From assembly GCF_002844195.1 (NCBI RefSeq), contig NZ_PEND01000001.1, forward strand, positions 806,001 through 870,000: a stretch of DNA of 64,000 nucleotides, given 5' to 3'. The notes below the pieces were generated by a model. It had not been told where the DNA came from and searched no databases. It was given only the letters and a program-made list of their open reading frames with translations. Numbering within the stretch: position 1 is the stretch's first letter; every line of letters begins with the position of its first letter. Shown one piece after another: positions 25,371 through 34,047 of this stretch. Source of the stretch: Halegenticoccus soli. GTDB taxonomy: Archaea; Halobacteriota; Halobacteria; Halobacteriales; Haloferacaceae. The position numbers were made by a program, and so were the translations under genes.

Positions 25371-25420
25371 GTATCAGAAATTGTGTACGCTATCAATGGT
25401 AATCGTGGACAAATTATTTA
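25371..25420 (+). promoter_or_regulatory. Promoter of the diaminobutyrate-type aminotransferase
   Basis: GTATCA-GAAAT-TGTGTAC (25371-25388) is another imperfect copy of the island operator. A TATA-like ttattta at 25414-25420 lies 25-31 bases before the ATG at 25445, giving a leaderless transcript. Confidence 0.45.
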
Positions 25421-25444
25421 TGATCGTTCCGCATGGGTTGGCGT

Positions 25445-26827
25445 ATGACCGCCGGCCCACCGATCGAAGAACTGCACTTCGAGGACGCACCGAACGTCGA
25501 GACGGTACCTGGACCCCGATCGCGGGAACTGCTCGAAAAGCAGCGGCGGATCGACAGCAGCGCCGTGGCGTATCCGGAGGACATCCCGATCGCCTTCGAG
25601 GAGGGGCGGGGCGCGACGGTCCGCGACGTCGACGGGAACACCTTCATCGACATGTTCGCTGGCATCGGCGTGTTGAACGTCGGCCACGCCAACCCGTACG
25701 TGCTGGAGGCCGTCCACGAGCAGGCCGACAAGCTCGTCCACACGGTCGACTTCCCGAGCGAGGCGCGGCTCGAACTGATCGAGAAGCTCGACGAGATCGC
25801 GCCGGGCGACCTCCGGGGGAACAACCGCGTCGTCTTCGGCGGCCCGACCGGCAGCGACGCGATCGAGGCCTCCATCAAGCTCGCGAAGTACAACACCGAC
25901 GGCGACGGGCTCGTCGCGTTCCGCGGGGCCTACCACGGCGCGACCAGCGGCGCGATGAGCCTCACGTCGAACAGGGGCTTCAAGGGCCACTACACGCCGC
26001 TCCTCTCGGACGTCGTCCACGCGCCGTACCCGTACCCCTTCGACCAGGACAAGGATCCGCAGGAGGCGGTCGATCACGCGCTGGAGGAGGTGCAGGCCAT
26101 CGTCGAGGACCCCTACGGCGGCCTCGCCAACCCCGCGGGCATCTTCGTCGAGCCGATCCAGGGCGAGGGCGGCGTCGTCGTCCCGCCGGAGGGCTTCCTG
26201 AAGGGGCTCCGGGACGTCGCCGACGACAACGGGATCCCGCTCGTATTCGACGAGATCCAGAGCGGCTTCGGTCGCTCCGGGCGCTGGTTCGCCTCGGAGT
26301 GGTACGGCGTCACGCCCGACGCGATGACCACGGCGAAGGCCCTCGGCGGCGTCGGCTTCCCGCTGTCGGCGACGGTGTACCGCGAGGAGCTCGACACGTG
26401 GGGGTCGGGCGACCACGCGGGGACGTACCGCGGACACGTCGTCGCCATGCGCGCCGGAACCCGGGCGATCGAGTACGTGCAGGAGCACGACCTGCTCGCG
26501 CACGCCCGGGAGCTCGGCGAGTACGTCCGAGCGCGGCTCTCCGAGGCGGCGGCGGACAATCCGGGCCTCGCGGAGGTTCGCGGGAAGGGGCTCTTCGTCG
26601 GCGCGGAGTTCGTCGACGAGGAGGGGAATCCGGACGGCGACGCGGTCGACGCGCTCCAGCGGTACTGTTACGAGCGCGGCGTTCTCGTGTGGACCGCCGG
26701 TCGCCACGGGAGCGTCCTCCGCCTCCTCCCGCCGCTCGTGCTCACCCGCGACCTCGCCGAGACGGCGCTCGACGTCGTCGTCGAGGGCATCGAGCGCGTG
26801 ACCGCGGAGACGCGGCGGGCCGCCTGA
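25445..26827 (+). CDS. Diaminobutyrate--2-oxoglutarate-type class III aminotransferase (DoeD-like)
   Basis: A 460-residue PLP aminotransferase. Features: [32 protein letters not shown] at the N-terminus, [31 protein letters not shown], the PLP-binding [14 protein letters not shown] and Lys298 in TTAKALGG. The N-terminal block and the GGPTGSDA motif are those of 2,4-diaminobutyrate transaminases, so conversion of diaminobutyrate to aspartate semialdehyde is the expected reaction. It stands head-to-head with the ectoine hydrolase. The ATG at 25445 fits the TATA spacing better than the one at 25433. RidA follows 100 bases downstream. Confidence 0.87.
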   Translation: MTAGPPIEELHFEDAPNVETVPGPRSRELLEKQRRIDSSAVAYPEDIPIAFEEGRGATVRDVDGNTFIDMFAGIGVLNVGHANPYVLEAVHEQADKLVHTVDFPSEARLELIEKLDEIAPGDLRGNNRVVFGGPTGSDAIEASIKLAKYNTDGDGLVAFRGAYHGATSGAMSLTSNRGFKGHYTPLLSDVVHAPYPYPFDQDKDPQEAVDHALEEVQAIVEDPYGGLANPAGIFVEPIQGEGGVVVPPEGFLKGLRDVADDNGIPLVFDEIQSGFGRSGRWFASEWYGVTPDAMTTAKALGGVGFPLSATVYREELDTWGSGDHAGTYRGHVVAMRAGTRAIEYVQEHDLLAHARELGEYVRARLSEAAADNPGLAEVRGKGLFVGAEFVDEEGNPDGDAVDALQRYCYERGVLVWTAGRHGSVLRLLPPLVLTRDLAETALDVVVEGIERVTAETRRAA

Positions 26828-26832
26828 GGGCG

Positions 26833-26926
26833 GTCGACCGAACCACTGACCGAGATCCGTCGATCGGATCCGCAAACCGAAACCCACCGACCGAGATCCA
26901 CCGACCGAAACCTATCGACCAAAATC
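26833..26926 (+). repeat. Degenerate short tandem repeats upstream of ridA
   Basis: About eight imperfect copies of an 11-12-base unit resembling ACCGACCGARAYC fill the gap between the aminotransferase and ridA. Similar stretches occur in other gaps of the window (for example 41888-41990 and 54171-54255). Confidence 0.6.
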
Positions 26927-26927
26927 C

Positions 26928-27314
26928 ATGAGCCGAAAACCGATCACCACGGACGAAGCACCGCGCAACGACAACCCCTACTCGCAGGGCATCGTGGCCG
27001 GCGACACCCTGTACGTGTCGGGCTACGGCCCGGTCGATCCCGACACCGGCGAGGCGGTCGACGGCGACATCCGGACGCAGACCGAGCGGGTGCTCGACAA
27101 CGTCGCCGCGGTCGTCGAGGAGGCGGGCGGCGACGGCCTCGACGCCGTCGTCAAGGTGACCGTCTACCTCACCGACCTCGACGACTACGAGCGGGTGAAC
27201 GAGGCCTACGGGGCGAAGTTCTCCGGCGACCCGCCCGCGCGCGTCTGCATCGAGGTGTCCCGGCTGCCGGACGACGTCGCCGTCGAGATGGATGCCGTCG
27301 CCCACCTCGGCTGA
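26928..27314 (+). CDS. ridA: RidA-family enamine/imine deaminase
   Basis: A 128-residue cytoplasmic RidA protein that hydrolyses reactive enamines/imines released by PLP enzymes such as threonine dehydratase. Landmarks: NDNPYSQGIVAGDTLYVSGYGPVDP, TERVLDNVAAVVEEAGG, VKVTVYLTDLDDYERVNEAYGAKF and the key Arg in DPPARVCIEVSRLP. Its position after the aminotransferase fits a pathway that makes 2-aminoacrylate or similar imines, consistent with the dehydratase-like gene at 20108. Confidence 0.93.
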   Translation: MSRKPITTDEAPRNDNPYSQGIVAGDTLYVSGYGPVDPDTGEAVDGDIRTQTERVLDNVAAVVEEAGGDGLDAVVKVTVYLTDLDDYERVNEAYGAKFSGDPPARVCIEVSRLPDDVAVEMDAVAHLG

Positions 27315-27491
27315 CCCGCGAGGGGACCCCGCTGGCGCGCCCCGGCACCTCCGCCGAATTCGACTCGGCCCGGCCGTCCGTCGGCGGCGATCCGCGATCT
27401 TCCTGGCCACGTCGTCGGCTCGATCGTTCAGTCGACCACCCGTTCGATCGTTCAATCGACCATCCGTTCGGCCGATCAGCCGTTCAGCCCT

Positions 27492-28145
27492 TCAGTCGTT
27501 CAGTTCTTCGACGCGGCGATCGCGGCGTTCCGCGGCCTCGGTGACTCGTTCCATGAACTCCGTCATCTGCTCTTTCATCTCCGACCGCATCGACGTCGCC
27601 GAGAAGTCCTCCGACTCGGCGAGCAGCCTGACGAACGCGCGGAGCTCCTCGTCGGTGATCTCGTCGAAGTCGCCGAACTCCAGCTTGTCGATGACCTCGT
27701 CGACGTCGATCTGTCCGACCGGGTCGACGTTGAAGTCGACCGTCACCATGCGGTAGTCCGACCCGGCGAGTTCCTGCTCGGCCCTGTTCACGCCCTGCGC
27801 GAGCATGTCCTTGAACGGGACGTAGTACCCCATGGTTCCGAGGTGGAGGAAGCCCAGCATGTCGGTGATCCCCTGCGTGTACGCCTCGCGCGCCTCGTCC
27901 TCGGGGTTGAAGACGGTCTCTCGGTCCCGGTCTTCGAGGTGGTCGAAGAGGATGGTGAAATCGAGGATGGCGTTCCTGAGCCGGCGGCGGATCCGATTGC
28001 GCTTCTGCTTCTTCGAGTGCTCCGTGTAGTCGGTCTTCCGCCCGAGGAGGAACTCGCGGTCGCTCGGCGTGAGAATCCCCCGCCCGCGGTCCGGCGAGTA
28101 CGCGAGGTTCTCGCCGGGCTCTCCCTCTCCGTCTCCTGACGTCAT
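27492..28145 (-). CDS. Conserved haloarchaeal protein of unknown function, operator over its start codon
   Basis: A 217-residue protein starting with an acidic stretch and the motif RGILTPSDREFLLGRKTDYTEHSKKQKRNRIRRRLRNAILDFTILFDHL. This N-terminal motif belongs to a family that I recall as repeated in haloarchaeal genomes without a known function. A helical C-terminus rich in Arg/Glu follows (AERRDRRVEELND). A palindrome ATACACA-N5-TGTATAT lies directly on its ATG (28143-28145), as at the aminotransferase 17809, so it may be self-regulated and could be the island regulator. No clear HTH was found, so that remains a guess. Confidence 0.7.
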   Translation of the reverse strand: MTSGDGEGEPGENLAYSPDRGRGILTPSDREFLLGRKTDYTEHSKKQKRNRIRRRLRNAILDFTILFDHLEDRDRETVFNPEDEAREAYTQGITDMLGFLHLGTMGYYVPFKDMLAQGVNRAEQELAGSDYRMVTVDFNVDPVGQIDVDEVIDKLEFGDFDEITDEELRAFVRLLAESEDFSATSMRSEMKEQMTEFMERVTEAAERRDRRVEELND

Positions 28146-28162
28146 ATACAGATTGTGTGTAT
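28144..28162 (-). promoter_or_regulatory. Operator-like palindrome overlapping the start codon of the 27492 gene
   Basis: ATATACA-GATTG-TGTGTAT on the plus strand; 6 of the 7 arm positions pair. On the gene's strand the arm ends on its ATG exactly as in the 17792-17810 element. A TATA-like cttaac lies about 27-32 bases upstream of the start. Confidence 0.58.
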
Positions 28163-28500
28163 GTTTTGGGTTAAGACTTACGGGTGTGTTCGATTACTGT
28201 CGGGTGAAAACCGTATTGTTCACGTTCGACTCGGTATCGGTGGGGATGGCGCGTCCACTCCCGCTCGTTCTCCGCCGCAGGTTCACAGAATACGTTTACC
28301 CGGTCTACGACGGATTGTCCCCGTCGAACGACGTACTGCCCGACTATTCGTTTATCGCGTACACGGATTCTGTCTTAAAACGAGTCTGATCAACGCAATT
28401 CGTAGATAAGGGTGACAATAACCGTAACGTTTAACCGGGTGATTCCCGACAGAGGTGATGTACGGCAACAAGTGACACGACAAATGTGAGGATACCACCA
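28163..28500. other. Gene-free region upstream of the BCCT carrier
   Basis: About 340 bases with moderate AT content and no supported frame. Possible TATA elements are gtcttaaaa near 28371-28379 and cgtttaacc near 28428-28436. Confidence 0.5.
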
Positions 28501-28662
28501 ATGAAAGGCACACAGGGACGCGGCGACGGACGGCCACCTGCTCGCGGGGCGGACTCTCGTCGGCGACGGCGAGCGGTCACTTCGGAACGCACCCGCTTCG
28601 GACAGTTCGGAGAGACGCATCGCGCGGACGGGGATCCGTCCGACCGACCTTCGGAACGATGA
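28501..28662 (+). CDS. Possible 53-codon leader ORF coupled to the BCCT gene
   Basis: An ATG at 28501, about 12 bases after a GAGG, opens a 53-codon Arg-rich frame (MKGTQGRGDGRPPARGADSR...). Its TGA overlaps the ATG of the transporter (ATGA). The composition is that of a GC shadow, so it is not a clear protein. The overlap, typical of translational coupling, is the only support. Confidence 0.3.
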   Translation: MKGTQGRGDGRPPARGADSRRRRRAVTSERTRFGQFGETHRADGDPSDRPSER

Positions 28663-30284
28663 GCGGAGCGGACGAACGCGGCCTCGTCGGGACCTTCCTG
28701 GAGGAGATCGAGCCGACCGTCTTCGCGTTCGGCGCGGGCATCACGCTGCTTTTCGTGGCGGTCTTCGCGCTCAACCCGACGGCTGCGGCGAACATCGTCG
28801 CCGGGGCGAACGAGTTCGTGCTCGCGCACTTCAACTGGGCGTTCCTCATCGTCATGCTCGGCTTCGTCCTCTTTCTGGGATACCTCATCGTCGGCCCGTG
28901 GGGCAACCTGCGGCTGGGCGACGACCCGCCGGAGTTCAGCTACCTCTCGTACTTCGCGATGATGTACTCCGCGGGGCTCGCAGCCGGGATCGTCTTCTGG
29001 GGGCCCGCGGAGGCGCTGCTCCACTACTCGAGCGTCCCCCCGCTGTACGACGTTCCCAACGAGTCGGCGGCGGCGATGCCCATCGCCATCCAGTACTCGC
29101 TGTTCCACTGGAGCGTCACCCAGTGGTCGTGTTTCACGGTGATGGGTCTCGGCATCGGGTACTTCGTCTACAACCGCGGCGCGCCGCTGCGCGTCTCCGC
29201 CGTCCTGACGCCGTTCCTCGGCGCCGACAACGTCGACGGCTTCTGGGGGAAGCTCATCGACACCCTCGCGGTGTTCGCGACCCTCGGCGGCGTCGCGACC
29301 TCGCTCGGCTTCATCGGGAGTCAGTTCCTCACCGGCCTCCAGTACCAGTGGGGAATCCAGCTCGGCGACGCCGGGACGATCGCCGTCATCACCGGGATGA
29401 CGGTCATCTTCACCGCCTCGCTGCTGCTCGGCGTCGACCGCGGCATCCGCCGGTTGTCGAACTTCAACATGGCGATGTTCGCGGTCCTGATGGTGGGGAC
29501 GCTCGTCCTCGGCCCGACGTGGTTCATCCTCGAACTCGGGACGCAGGCGATGGGCGGCTTCATCGACGACTTCTTCCAGATGAGCCTGTTCACGCACGCC
29601 TCCCAGGGCGGCGAGTGGTCGAACGCGTGGACGGTGTTCTACTGGGCGTGGCCCCTCGCGTGGTCGCCGTTCGCCGGGCTGTTCATCGCGCGCATCTCGC
29701 GGGGGCGATCCGTCCGCGAGGTCGCCTTCACCGGCATCGGCGCGACGGCGATGGCGACCATCCCCTGGTTCGTCGTCCTCGGCGGAACCGGGATCTGGGT
29801 GCAACACACCGGCGTCGCCAACGTCCTCGGCCCCATCACGAACCCGCAGCTCGGGGAGGCGGTCTCCGGGTACGTCCTCTTCGGGGCGCTGCCGTTCGGT
29901 CAGCTGCTGCTGTTCGGCTTTCTCGTCCTCGTGACGACGTTCTTCGTCACGTCGGCCGACTCCTCGACGCTCGCCGTCTCGATGATGACGACCGGCGGGG
30001 AGGAACACCCCTCGTCGATCAACCGCATCTTCTGGGCGGTCCTCCAGGGCGCGGTCGCGTCCATCCTGATGGTCATCGGCGGCGCGGAGGCGCTCCAGTC
30101 GGCGGCGATCATCACCGGCGGCCCGTTCGCCGTCGTCTGCACCGTCACGGTTCTCGGACTGGTGAAGACGTTCAGCGATCAGTACGGCAGCGTTCTCCTG
30201 CAGGAGGAGACGACGCTCATCGGCCGCGGGAGCGTCGACGAAGTGGTCGCCAGAAAGCCGGCGATGAAGTCCGACGACGACTGA
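28659..30284 (+). CDS. BCCT-family betaine/choline/ectoine carrier
   Basis: Secondary transporter (541 aa, 12 membrane segments) for quaternary ammonium compounds or related solutes, normally Na+- or H+-driven. Landmarks: YFAMMYSAGLAAGIVFWGPAEALLHY, HWSVTQWSCFTVMGLGIGYF (the helix-4 Trp motif) and AWTVFYWAWPLAWSPFAGLF. In the last, the usual WxWW signature has Pro in place of the second Trp (FYWAWP), an altered position in the Trp box that binds the cationic head group. In this island ectoine or a related solute is the likely cargo. Confidence 0.9.
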   Translation: MSGADERGLVGTFLEEIEPTVFAFGAGITLLFVAVFALNPTAAANIVAGANEFVLAHFNWAFLIVMLGFVLFLGYLIVGPWGNLRLGDDPPEFSYLSYFAMMYSAGLAAGIVFWGPAEALLHYSSVPPLYDVPNESAAAMPIAIQYSLFHWSVTQWSCFTVMGLGIGYFVYNRGAPLRVSAVLTPFLGADNVDGFWGKLIDTLAVFATLGGVATSLGFIGSQFLTGLQYQWGIQLGDAGTIAVITGMTVIFTASLLLGVDRGIRRLSNFNMAMFAVLMVGTLVLGPTWFILELGTQAMGGFIDDFFQMSLFTHASQGGEWSNAWTVFYWAWPLAWSPFAGLFIARISRGRSVREVAFTGIGATAMATIPWFVVLGGTGIWVQHTGVANVLGPITNPQLGEAVSGYVLFGALPFGQLLLFGFLVLVTTFFVTSADSSTLAVSMMTTGGEEHPSSINRIFWAVLQGAVASILMVIGGAEALQSAAIITGGPFAVVCTVTVLGLVKTFSDQYGSVLLQEETTLIGRGSVDEVVARKPAMKSDDD

Positions 30285-30359
30285 CGGGCGGCGGGTCCTC
30301 GCGGATCCGAACCGCGGGTCTCCGTCACACACTAAACGACTCCGGCCGTGATACACCCC

Positions 30360-30650
30360 ATGGAACTCGTCTTCCGCCTCGCGGTGGCGGCGTTCGTCAT
30401 CGTCGCGCCCTCGGCGCTGTTCCTCGGCCTCTGGCGCGGGCTTCACGCCCTGCGGGACGACAGACTGATCGAACGGATGGCGGCCGAGACGGGCACCCGA
30501 CCCGCCGACCTCGTTCCGAACCCCGCCCGCCTGCTCCCCGACGGCGAGCGGGGGCCCAACGGAACCGATCTCGCGATCTGCGCGGCCTGCGGCGCGCCCA
30601 ACCCGGCCGACGTGACGTTCTGTCACGACTGCCTCTCCCGGGTCCGGTAG
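30360..30650 (+). CDS. Membrane-anchored zinc-ribbon protein (DUF7577-like)
   Basis: A 96-residue protein with one N-terminal membrane helix (FRLAVAAFVIVAPSALFLGLW) and a C-terminal zinc knuckle pair CAACGAPNPADVTFCHDCL. The combination of a short membrane anchor and a CxxC-CxxC ribbon occurs in several haloarchaeal small proteins; I recall the C-terminal part as DUF7577-like. Role unknown. It follows the BCCT carrier by 75 bases on the same strand but may have its own promoter. Confidence 0.75.
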   Translation: MELVFRLAVAAFVIVAPSALFLGLWRGLHALRDDRLIERMAAETGTRPADLVPNPARLLPDGERGPNGTDLAICAACGAPNPADVTFCHDCLSRVR

Positions 30651-30927
30651 CCGCGGTCGCCCGAGGACCCCGCCTCGCGGGTTCCGGTTCCGGCCCGAGC
30701 GCCCCGTCCCTCTCGGCCGCCCGCTCCGATCGGCCGACGGGTCGAGACCGTGTCAGCGCCGTGTCCCTAACCGCGTTCTTCGTACCGTGACTGTCATCTA
30801 TTCGGACAGAAACGGGGTCGAGAGACAGTGAGCCTCGGTCACACGCCGGAAGCAACTGTCGTGTACATCCGTGACATAAGTGTCAGTAGAGCATAAAACT
30901 CTTAAGCGAGTAAATCCTAGGGTGAGT

Positions 30928-31035
30928 ATGAACTGGACGCACAAGCGCAACCGCAGGAAAGCCGACCGCAAGAAAGAGGAAGCCGGTAGCGGCACCAGCT
31001 GGTCGTTCGTCGCCGCCGCGACGGTCATCGCGTAA
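30928..31035 (+). CDS. Possible 35-residue basic small protein
   Basis: ATG at 30928 after a GGTGAG and an AT-rich tract (cataaaactcttaag) that could hold a TATA box. The frame has a Lys/Arg-rich first half (KRNRRKADRKKEEA) and a hydrophobic end (WSFVAAATVIA), like a tiny membrane-tethered peptide. Coding status is unproven, but the promoter-like context is better than for most frames of this size. Confidence 0.4.
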   Translation: MNWTHKRNRRKADRKKEEAGSGTSWSFVAAATVIA

Positions 31036-31125
31036 GCTCCGACGCCCGTCGCGCGGTCCCCGAACCGCCCGTCCCCTCCCCCGTAGGTTCCGCCCGGTCC
31101 CGTCGCTGACGCGAAGGAGAGGACG

Positions 31126-31131
31126 AAAAAA
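31126..31131 (-). terminator. Poly-T terminator of sucCD
   Basis: On the minus strand a run of six T residues lies 50 bases after the sucD stop. A shorter T5 on the plus strand (31142-31146) could end a rightward transcript. Confidence 0.4.
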
Positions 31132-31180
31132 TCGAACCGCCTTTTTCCGGCAGCTCCGTCGACGAGCGACCGCGCCGTCC

Positions 31181-32050
31181 TCAGAGGAAGTCTTCGATGT
31201 GGTCCGCGACTTCCTCCGGCGTGTCCCCGACGGGGACGCCGGCGTCGTTCAGGGCGTCGATCTTCGACTCCGCCGTCCCGGTGCCGGATCCGGAGACGAT
31301 GGCGCCCGCGTGGCCCATTCGCTTGCCCGGCGGGGCCGTGCGGCCGGCGATGAAGCCCGCGACCGGCGTGTCCATGTACTCGGCGATGTACGCCGCGGCC
31401 TCCTCCTCGTCCTCGCCGCCGATCTCGCCGCACATGACGACCGCTTCCGTCTCCTCGTCCCCCTCGAACAGTTCGAGCGCGTCGATGAAGCTCGTCCCGA
31501 TGATCGGGTCGCCGCCGATGCCGATGGCGGTCGTCTGACCGACGCCTCGCCCCGTGAGGTTGTCGACGACCTGGTAGGTGAGCGTCCCCGAGCGGGAGAC
31601 GAGACCGACGTTGCCGTCCGCGAAGATGTTGCCGGGCAGGATGCCGAGTTTCGCCTCGCCGGGCGTGATGATGCCGGGGCAGTTCGGGCCGATGAGCCGG
31701 GTGTCGACCTCCGAGAGGCGCTTTTTCACCTTCGCCATGTCCTGCGTGGGGATGCCCTCGGTGATGGCGACGACGAGGTCGAGGTCCGTGTCGAGCGCCT
31801 CGAACAGCGCGTCGGCGGCGAACGCCGGCGGCACGAAGACGACGGAGGCGTTCGCGTCCTCCTCCTCGACCGCCTCGTCCACGGTGTCGTAGACGGGGAC
31901 GCCCTCGACCTCCTGGCCGCCCCTGCCCGGAACGGCGCCGGCGACGACGTTCGTCCCGTACTCCATCATCTGTTCGGTGTGGAACTTGCCCTCCCCACCG
32001 GTGATGCCCTGTACGACCACCCGCGTGTTTTCGTCGACGAGAATGCTCAT
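31181..32050 (-). CDS. sucD: Succinyl-CoA synthetase, ADP-forming, alpha subunit
   Basis: Alpha subunit (289 aa) of the TCA-cycle enzyme converting succinyl-CoA, ADP and Pi to succinate, CoA and ATP. CoA-binding Rossmann region: [35 protein letters not shown]. The phosphorylated His is in [20 protein letters not shown] near the C-terminus. The ATG overlaps the stop of sucC by four bases (ATGA), the typical coupled pair. Its reverse reaction product also serves the end of propionyl-CoA breakdown, linking it with the carboxylase genes in the window. Confidence 0.97.
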   Translation of the reverse strand: MSILVDENTRVVVQGITGGEGKFHTEQMMEYGTNVVAGAVPGRGGQEVEGVPVYDTVDEAVEEEDANASVVFVPPAFAADALFEALDTDLDLVVAITEGIPTQDMAKVKKRLSEVDTRLIGPNCPGIITPGEAKLGILPGNIFADGNVGLVSRSGTLTYQVVDNLTGRGVGQTTAIGIGGDPIIGTSFIDALELFEGDEETEAVVMCGEIGGEDEEEAAAYIAEYMDTPVAGFIAGRTAPPGKRMGHAGAIVSGSGTGTAESKIDALNDAGVPVGDTPEEVADHIEDFL

Positions 32051-33195
32051 TCGTTACTCACCTCGTCCGCGTATTCGACCGCGCGCTGGACCGCGTCTTC
32101 GAGCGTCTCTTCGACCGTGACGAGTTCGTCGTTCAGGATCTCGCGGCCCTCCTCGGCGTTCGTGCCGGCGAGGCGAACGACGACCGGCTTCGGGATCTCC
32201 TCGAACGCTTCGAGCGCCTCGTTGATCCCCTTCGCCACCTCGTCGCCGCGGGTGATGCCGCCGAAGATGTTGAACACGACCGCGTCGACGTTCGAGTCGG
32301 AGAAGACCATGTCGAGCGCGTTCGTCACCCGCTCGGCCTTCGCGCCGCCGCCGATGTCGAGGAAGTTCGCGGGCGCGCCGCCGTAGTAGTCCACGAGGTC
32401 GAGCGTCGTCATGACGAGCCCCGCGCCGTTGCCGATGATGCCGACGTTGCCGTCGAGGCGGACGTAGTCGAAGCCGTACTCGCCGGCCTTCCGCTCCAGG
32501 TCGTCCTCGTAGGTCTCGTCTTCGAGCTCGGCGAGTTCGGGCTGGCGGAACAGCGCGTCGTCGTCGATGTTCATGACCGCGTCGGCGGCGACGACCTCGT
32601 CGTCGGACGTGATCATGACGGGGTTGATCTCGATGTCGCTGGCGTCGCGCTCCTCGTAGAGGTCGTACAGCGTCGTGAGGATCGAGGCAACGTCCATCGC
32701 CACCTCGCGGGGGATGCCCGCCTCGAAGACGACCTTGCGCGCCTGGTAGGGGTGCAGGCCGAACGCGGGGTCGACGTGCTCGCGGGCGATCGCCTCGGGC
32801 GTCTCTTCGGCGACCGCCTCGATGTCGACGCCGCCCTGCGTCGAGACCATCGCGACCGGCTTGCCCTCGCCGCGGTCCATCGTGACGCCGACGTAGAGTT
32901 CGTTCGTGAAGTCGACGCCGGCCTCGACGAGCACCTGTTCGACGGTGTACCCCTTGAGGTCCATCCCGAGGATCTCGTCGGCGTACTGGCGGGCCTCGTC
33001 CCCGTCCGAGGCGATCTTGATGCCGCCGGCCTTGCCGCGGCCGCCGACGTGGACCTGTGCCTTGATGGCGACCGGATACCCGACCTCCTCGGCCGCGTCA
33101 ACGGCCTCGTCGACGCTCGTCGCGAGCCGGGATTCGGGTACGGGGATCCCGGCGTCGGCGAAGATTTCCTTCGCCTGATACTCGTGGAGCTTCAT
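32047..33195 (-). CDS. sucC: Succinyl-CoA synthetase, ADP-forming, beta subunit
   Basis: Beta subunit (382 aa) with an ATP-grasp domain: [25 protein letters not shown], then [18 protein letters not shown] (nucleotide grip), a middle metal-binding region DIEINPVMI, and the C-terminal ligase domain with [26 protein letters not shown] and [14 protein letters not shown]-like gatttaagc lies about 27-34 bases before the ATG, so the mRNA is leaderless. It is co-transcribed with sucD. Confidence 0.97.
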   Translation of the reverse strand: MKLHEYQAKEIFADAGIPVPESRLATSVDEAVDAAEEVGYPVAIKAQVHVGGRGKAGGIKIASDGDEARQYADEILGMDLKGYTVEQVLVEAGVDFTNELYVGVTMDRGEGKPVAMVSTQGGVDIEAVAEETPEAIAREHVDPAFGLHPYQARKVVFEAGIPREVAMDVASILTTLYDLYEERDASDIEINPVMITSDDEVVAADAVMNIDDDALFRQPELAELEDETYEDDLERKAGEYGFDYVRLDGNVGIIGNGAGLVMTTLDLVDYYGGAPANFLDIGGGAKAERVTNALDMVFSDSNVDAVVFNIFGGITRGDEVAKGINEALEAFEEIPKPVVVRLAGTNAEEGREILNDELVTVEETLEDAVQRAVEYADEVSNE

Positions 33196-33303
33196 GCGTT
33201 TGGGGAAGCGTCGGACGGGCGCTTAAATCCCGTTCATCCGGGTCACGGACTGTCACATTTGCCGCTTCTCGAAAATCGGAACTCGGACCGGAGTAACCGA
33301 TTT

Positions 33304-33600
33304 TCAGGGCTCGGCCAGCGCGTCCCTGGCGATTCCGATACCGCCGACCAGCACGCCGGCGACGAGGAGGAGGAGGCCGACGCCGACGCCGGCGTTCGTC
33401 ACCATCGTGTTGCAGCCGTCGCTGTAGACGACGCCGAGGAACTCGGCGCTGAAGCCGAGGATCGAGTACTCCGGTTCGGGCCCCGGACAGGCCGCGGCGG
33501 TACTCGCCGCGTTGAACCCCGCGACGGACAGCACGGCCGCGATGCTCCCGACGAACAACCCGACGCCGAACAGCGCCATTCCGATCCGCTTTACGCCCAT
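33304..33600 (-). CDS. Small two-helix membrane protein of unknown function
   Basis: A 98-residue protein with two hydrophobic segments (MALFGVGLFVGSIAAVLSVAGF and AGVGVGLLLLVAGVLVGGIGIA) flanking a loop of about 40 residues that contains two Cys (ACPGPEP and DGCNTM), possibly disulfide-bonded outside the cell. Not recognised. It is monocistronic between sucC and a small zinc-ribbon gene. Confidence 0.7.
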   Translation of the reverse strand: MGVKRIGMALFGVGLFVGSIAAVLSVAGFNAASTAAACPGPEPEYSILGFSAEFLGVVYSDGCNTMVTNAGVGVGLLLLVAGVLVGGIGIARDALAEP

Positions 33601-33651
33601 GTCGTCGGACTCGCCGGGCGGGAAGAAAGACGTTCGGGATGCGCCGCGGGG

Positions 33652-33876
33652 CTACGACTCCCCGTCCGCGTCCACGTAGAACCGCACCAGCCCGCACTCG
33701 GGACAGACGTACCCGTATGGCTGCACCGTCTCCTTCAGCCCGAGCGACCCGAGGATCCCCTTCTTCGGCTCGTCGGTCCGGAGCCTGAGCACCTCCCCGT
33801 CGACGGAGGTGACGGGCGTGACGCGCTCCATCGCGACGCCGCAGTCGGGGCAGCGCCGCTGCGTTTCGGTCGGCAT
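33652..33876 (-). CDS. Small zinc-ribbon protein
   Basis: A 74-residue protein with two CxxC knuckles, CPDCGVAME near the start and CPECGLVRFY near the end, separated by about 45 residues that form the middle of a ribbon-like fold (KGILGSLGLKETVQPYGYV). Haloarchaeal proteins of this type are uncharacterised. The ATG at 33876 (MPTETQRR) is chosen because upstream codons are Arg-rich shadow. Confidence 0.75.
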   Translation of the reverse strand: MPTETQRRCPDCGVAMERVTPVTSVDGEVLRLRTDEPKKGILGSLGLKETVQPYGYVCPECGLVRFYVDADGES

Positions 33877-34047
33877 GTCCGATACGACGCGCCGCGCGGG
33901 GATAAGCCCCCGCGCGATCGGACGGCGGCGGTCGGGGAGTCGCCGTCCGCGCCGGTCGGCTGTTCGCCGATCCGGACGATCGGAACGATTCCTCCGCTTT
34001 CCGCATCTGTCGGTTTTATCCGCAGAGCGCCCGTGACGGTCGGTACC

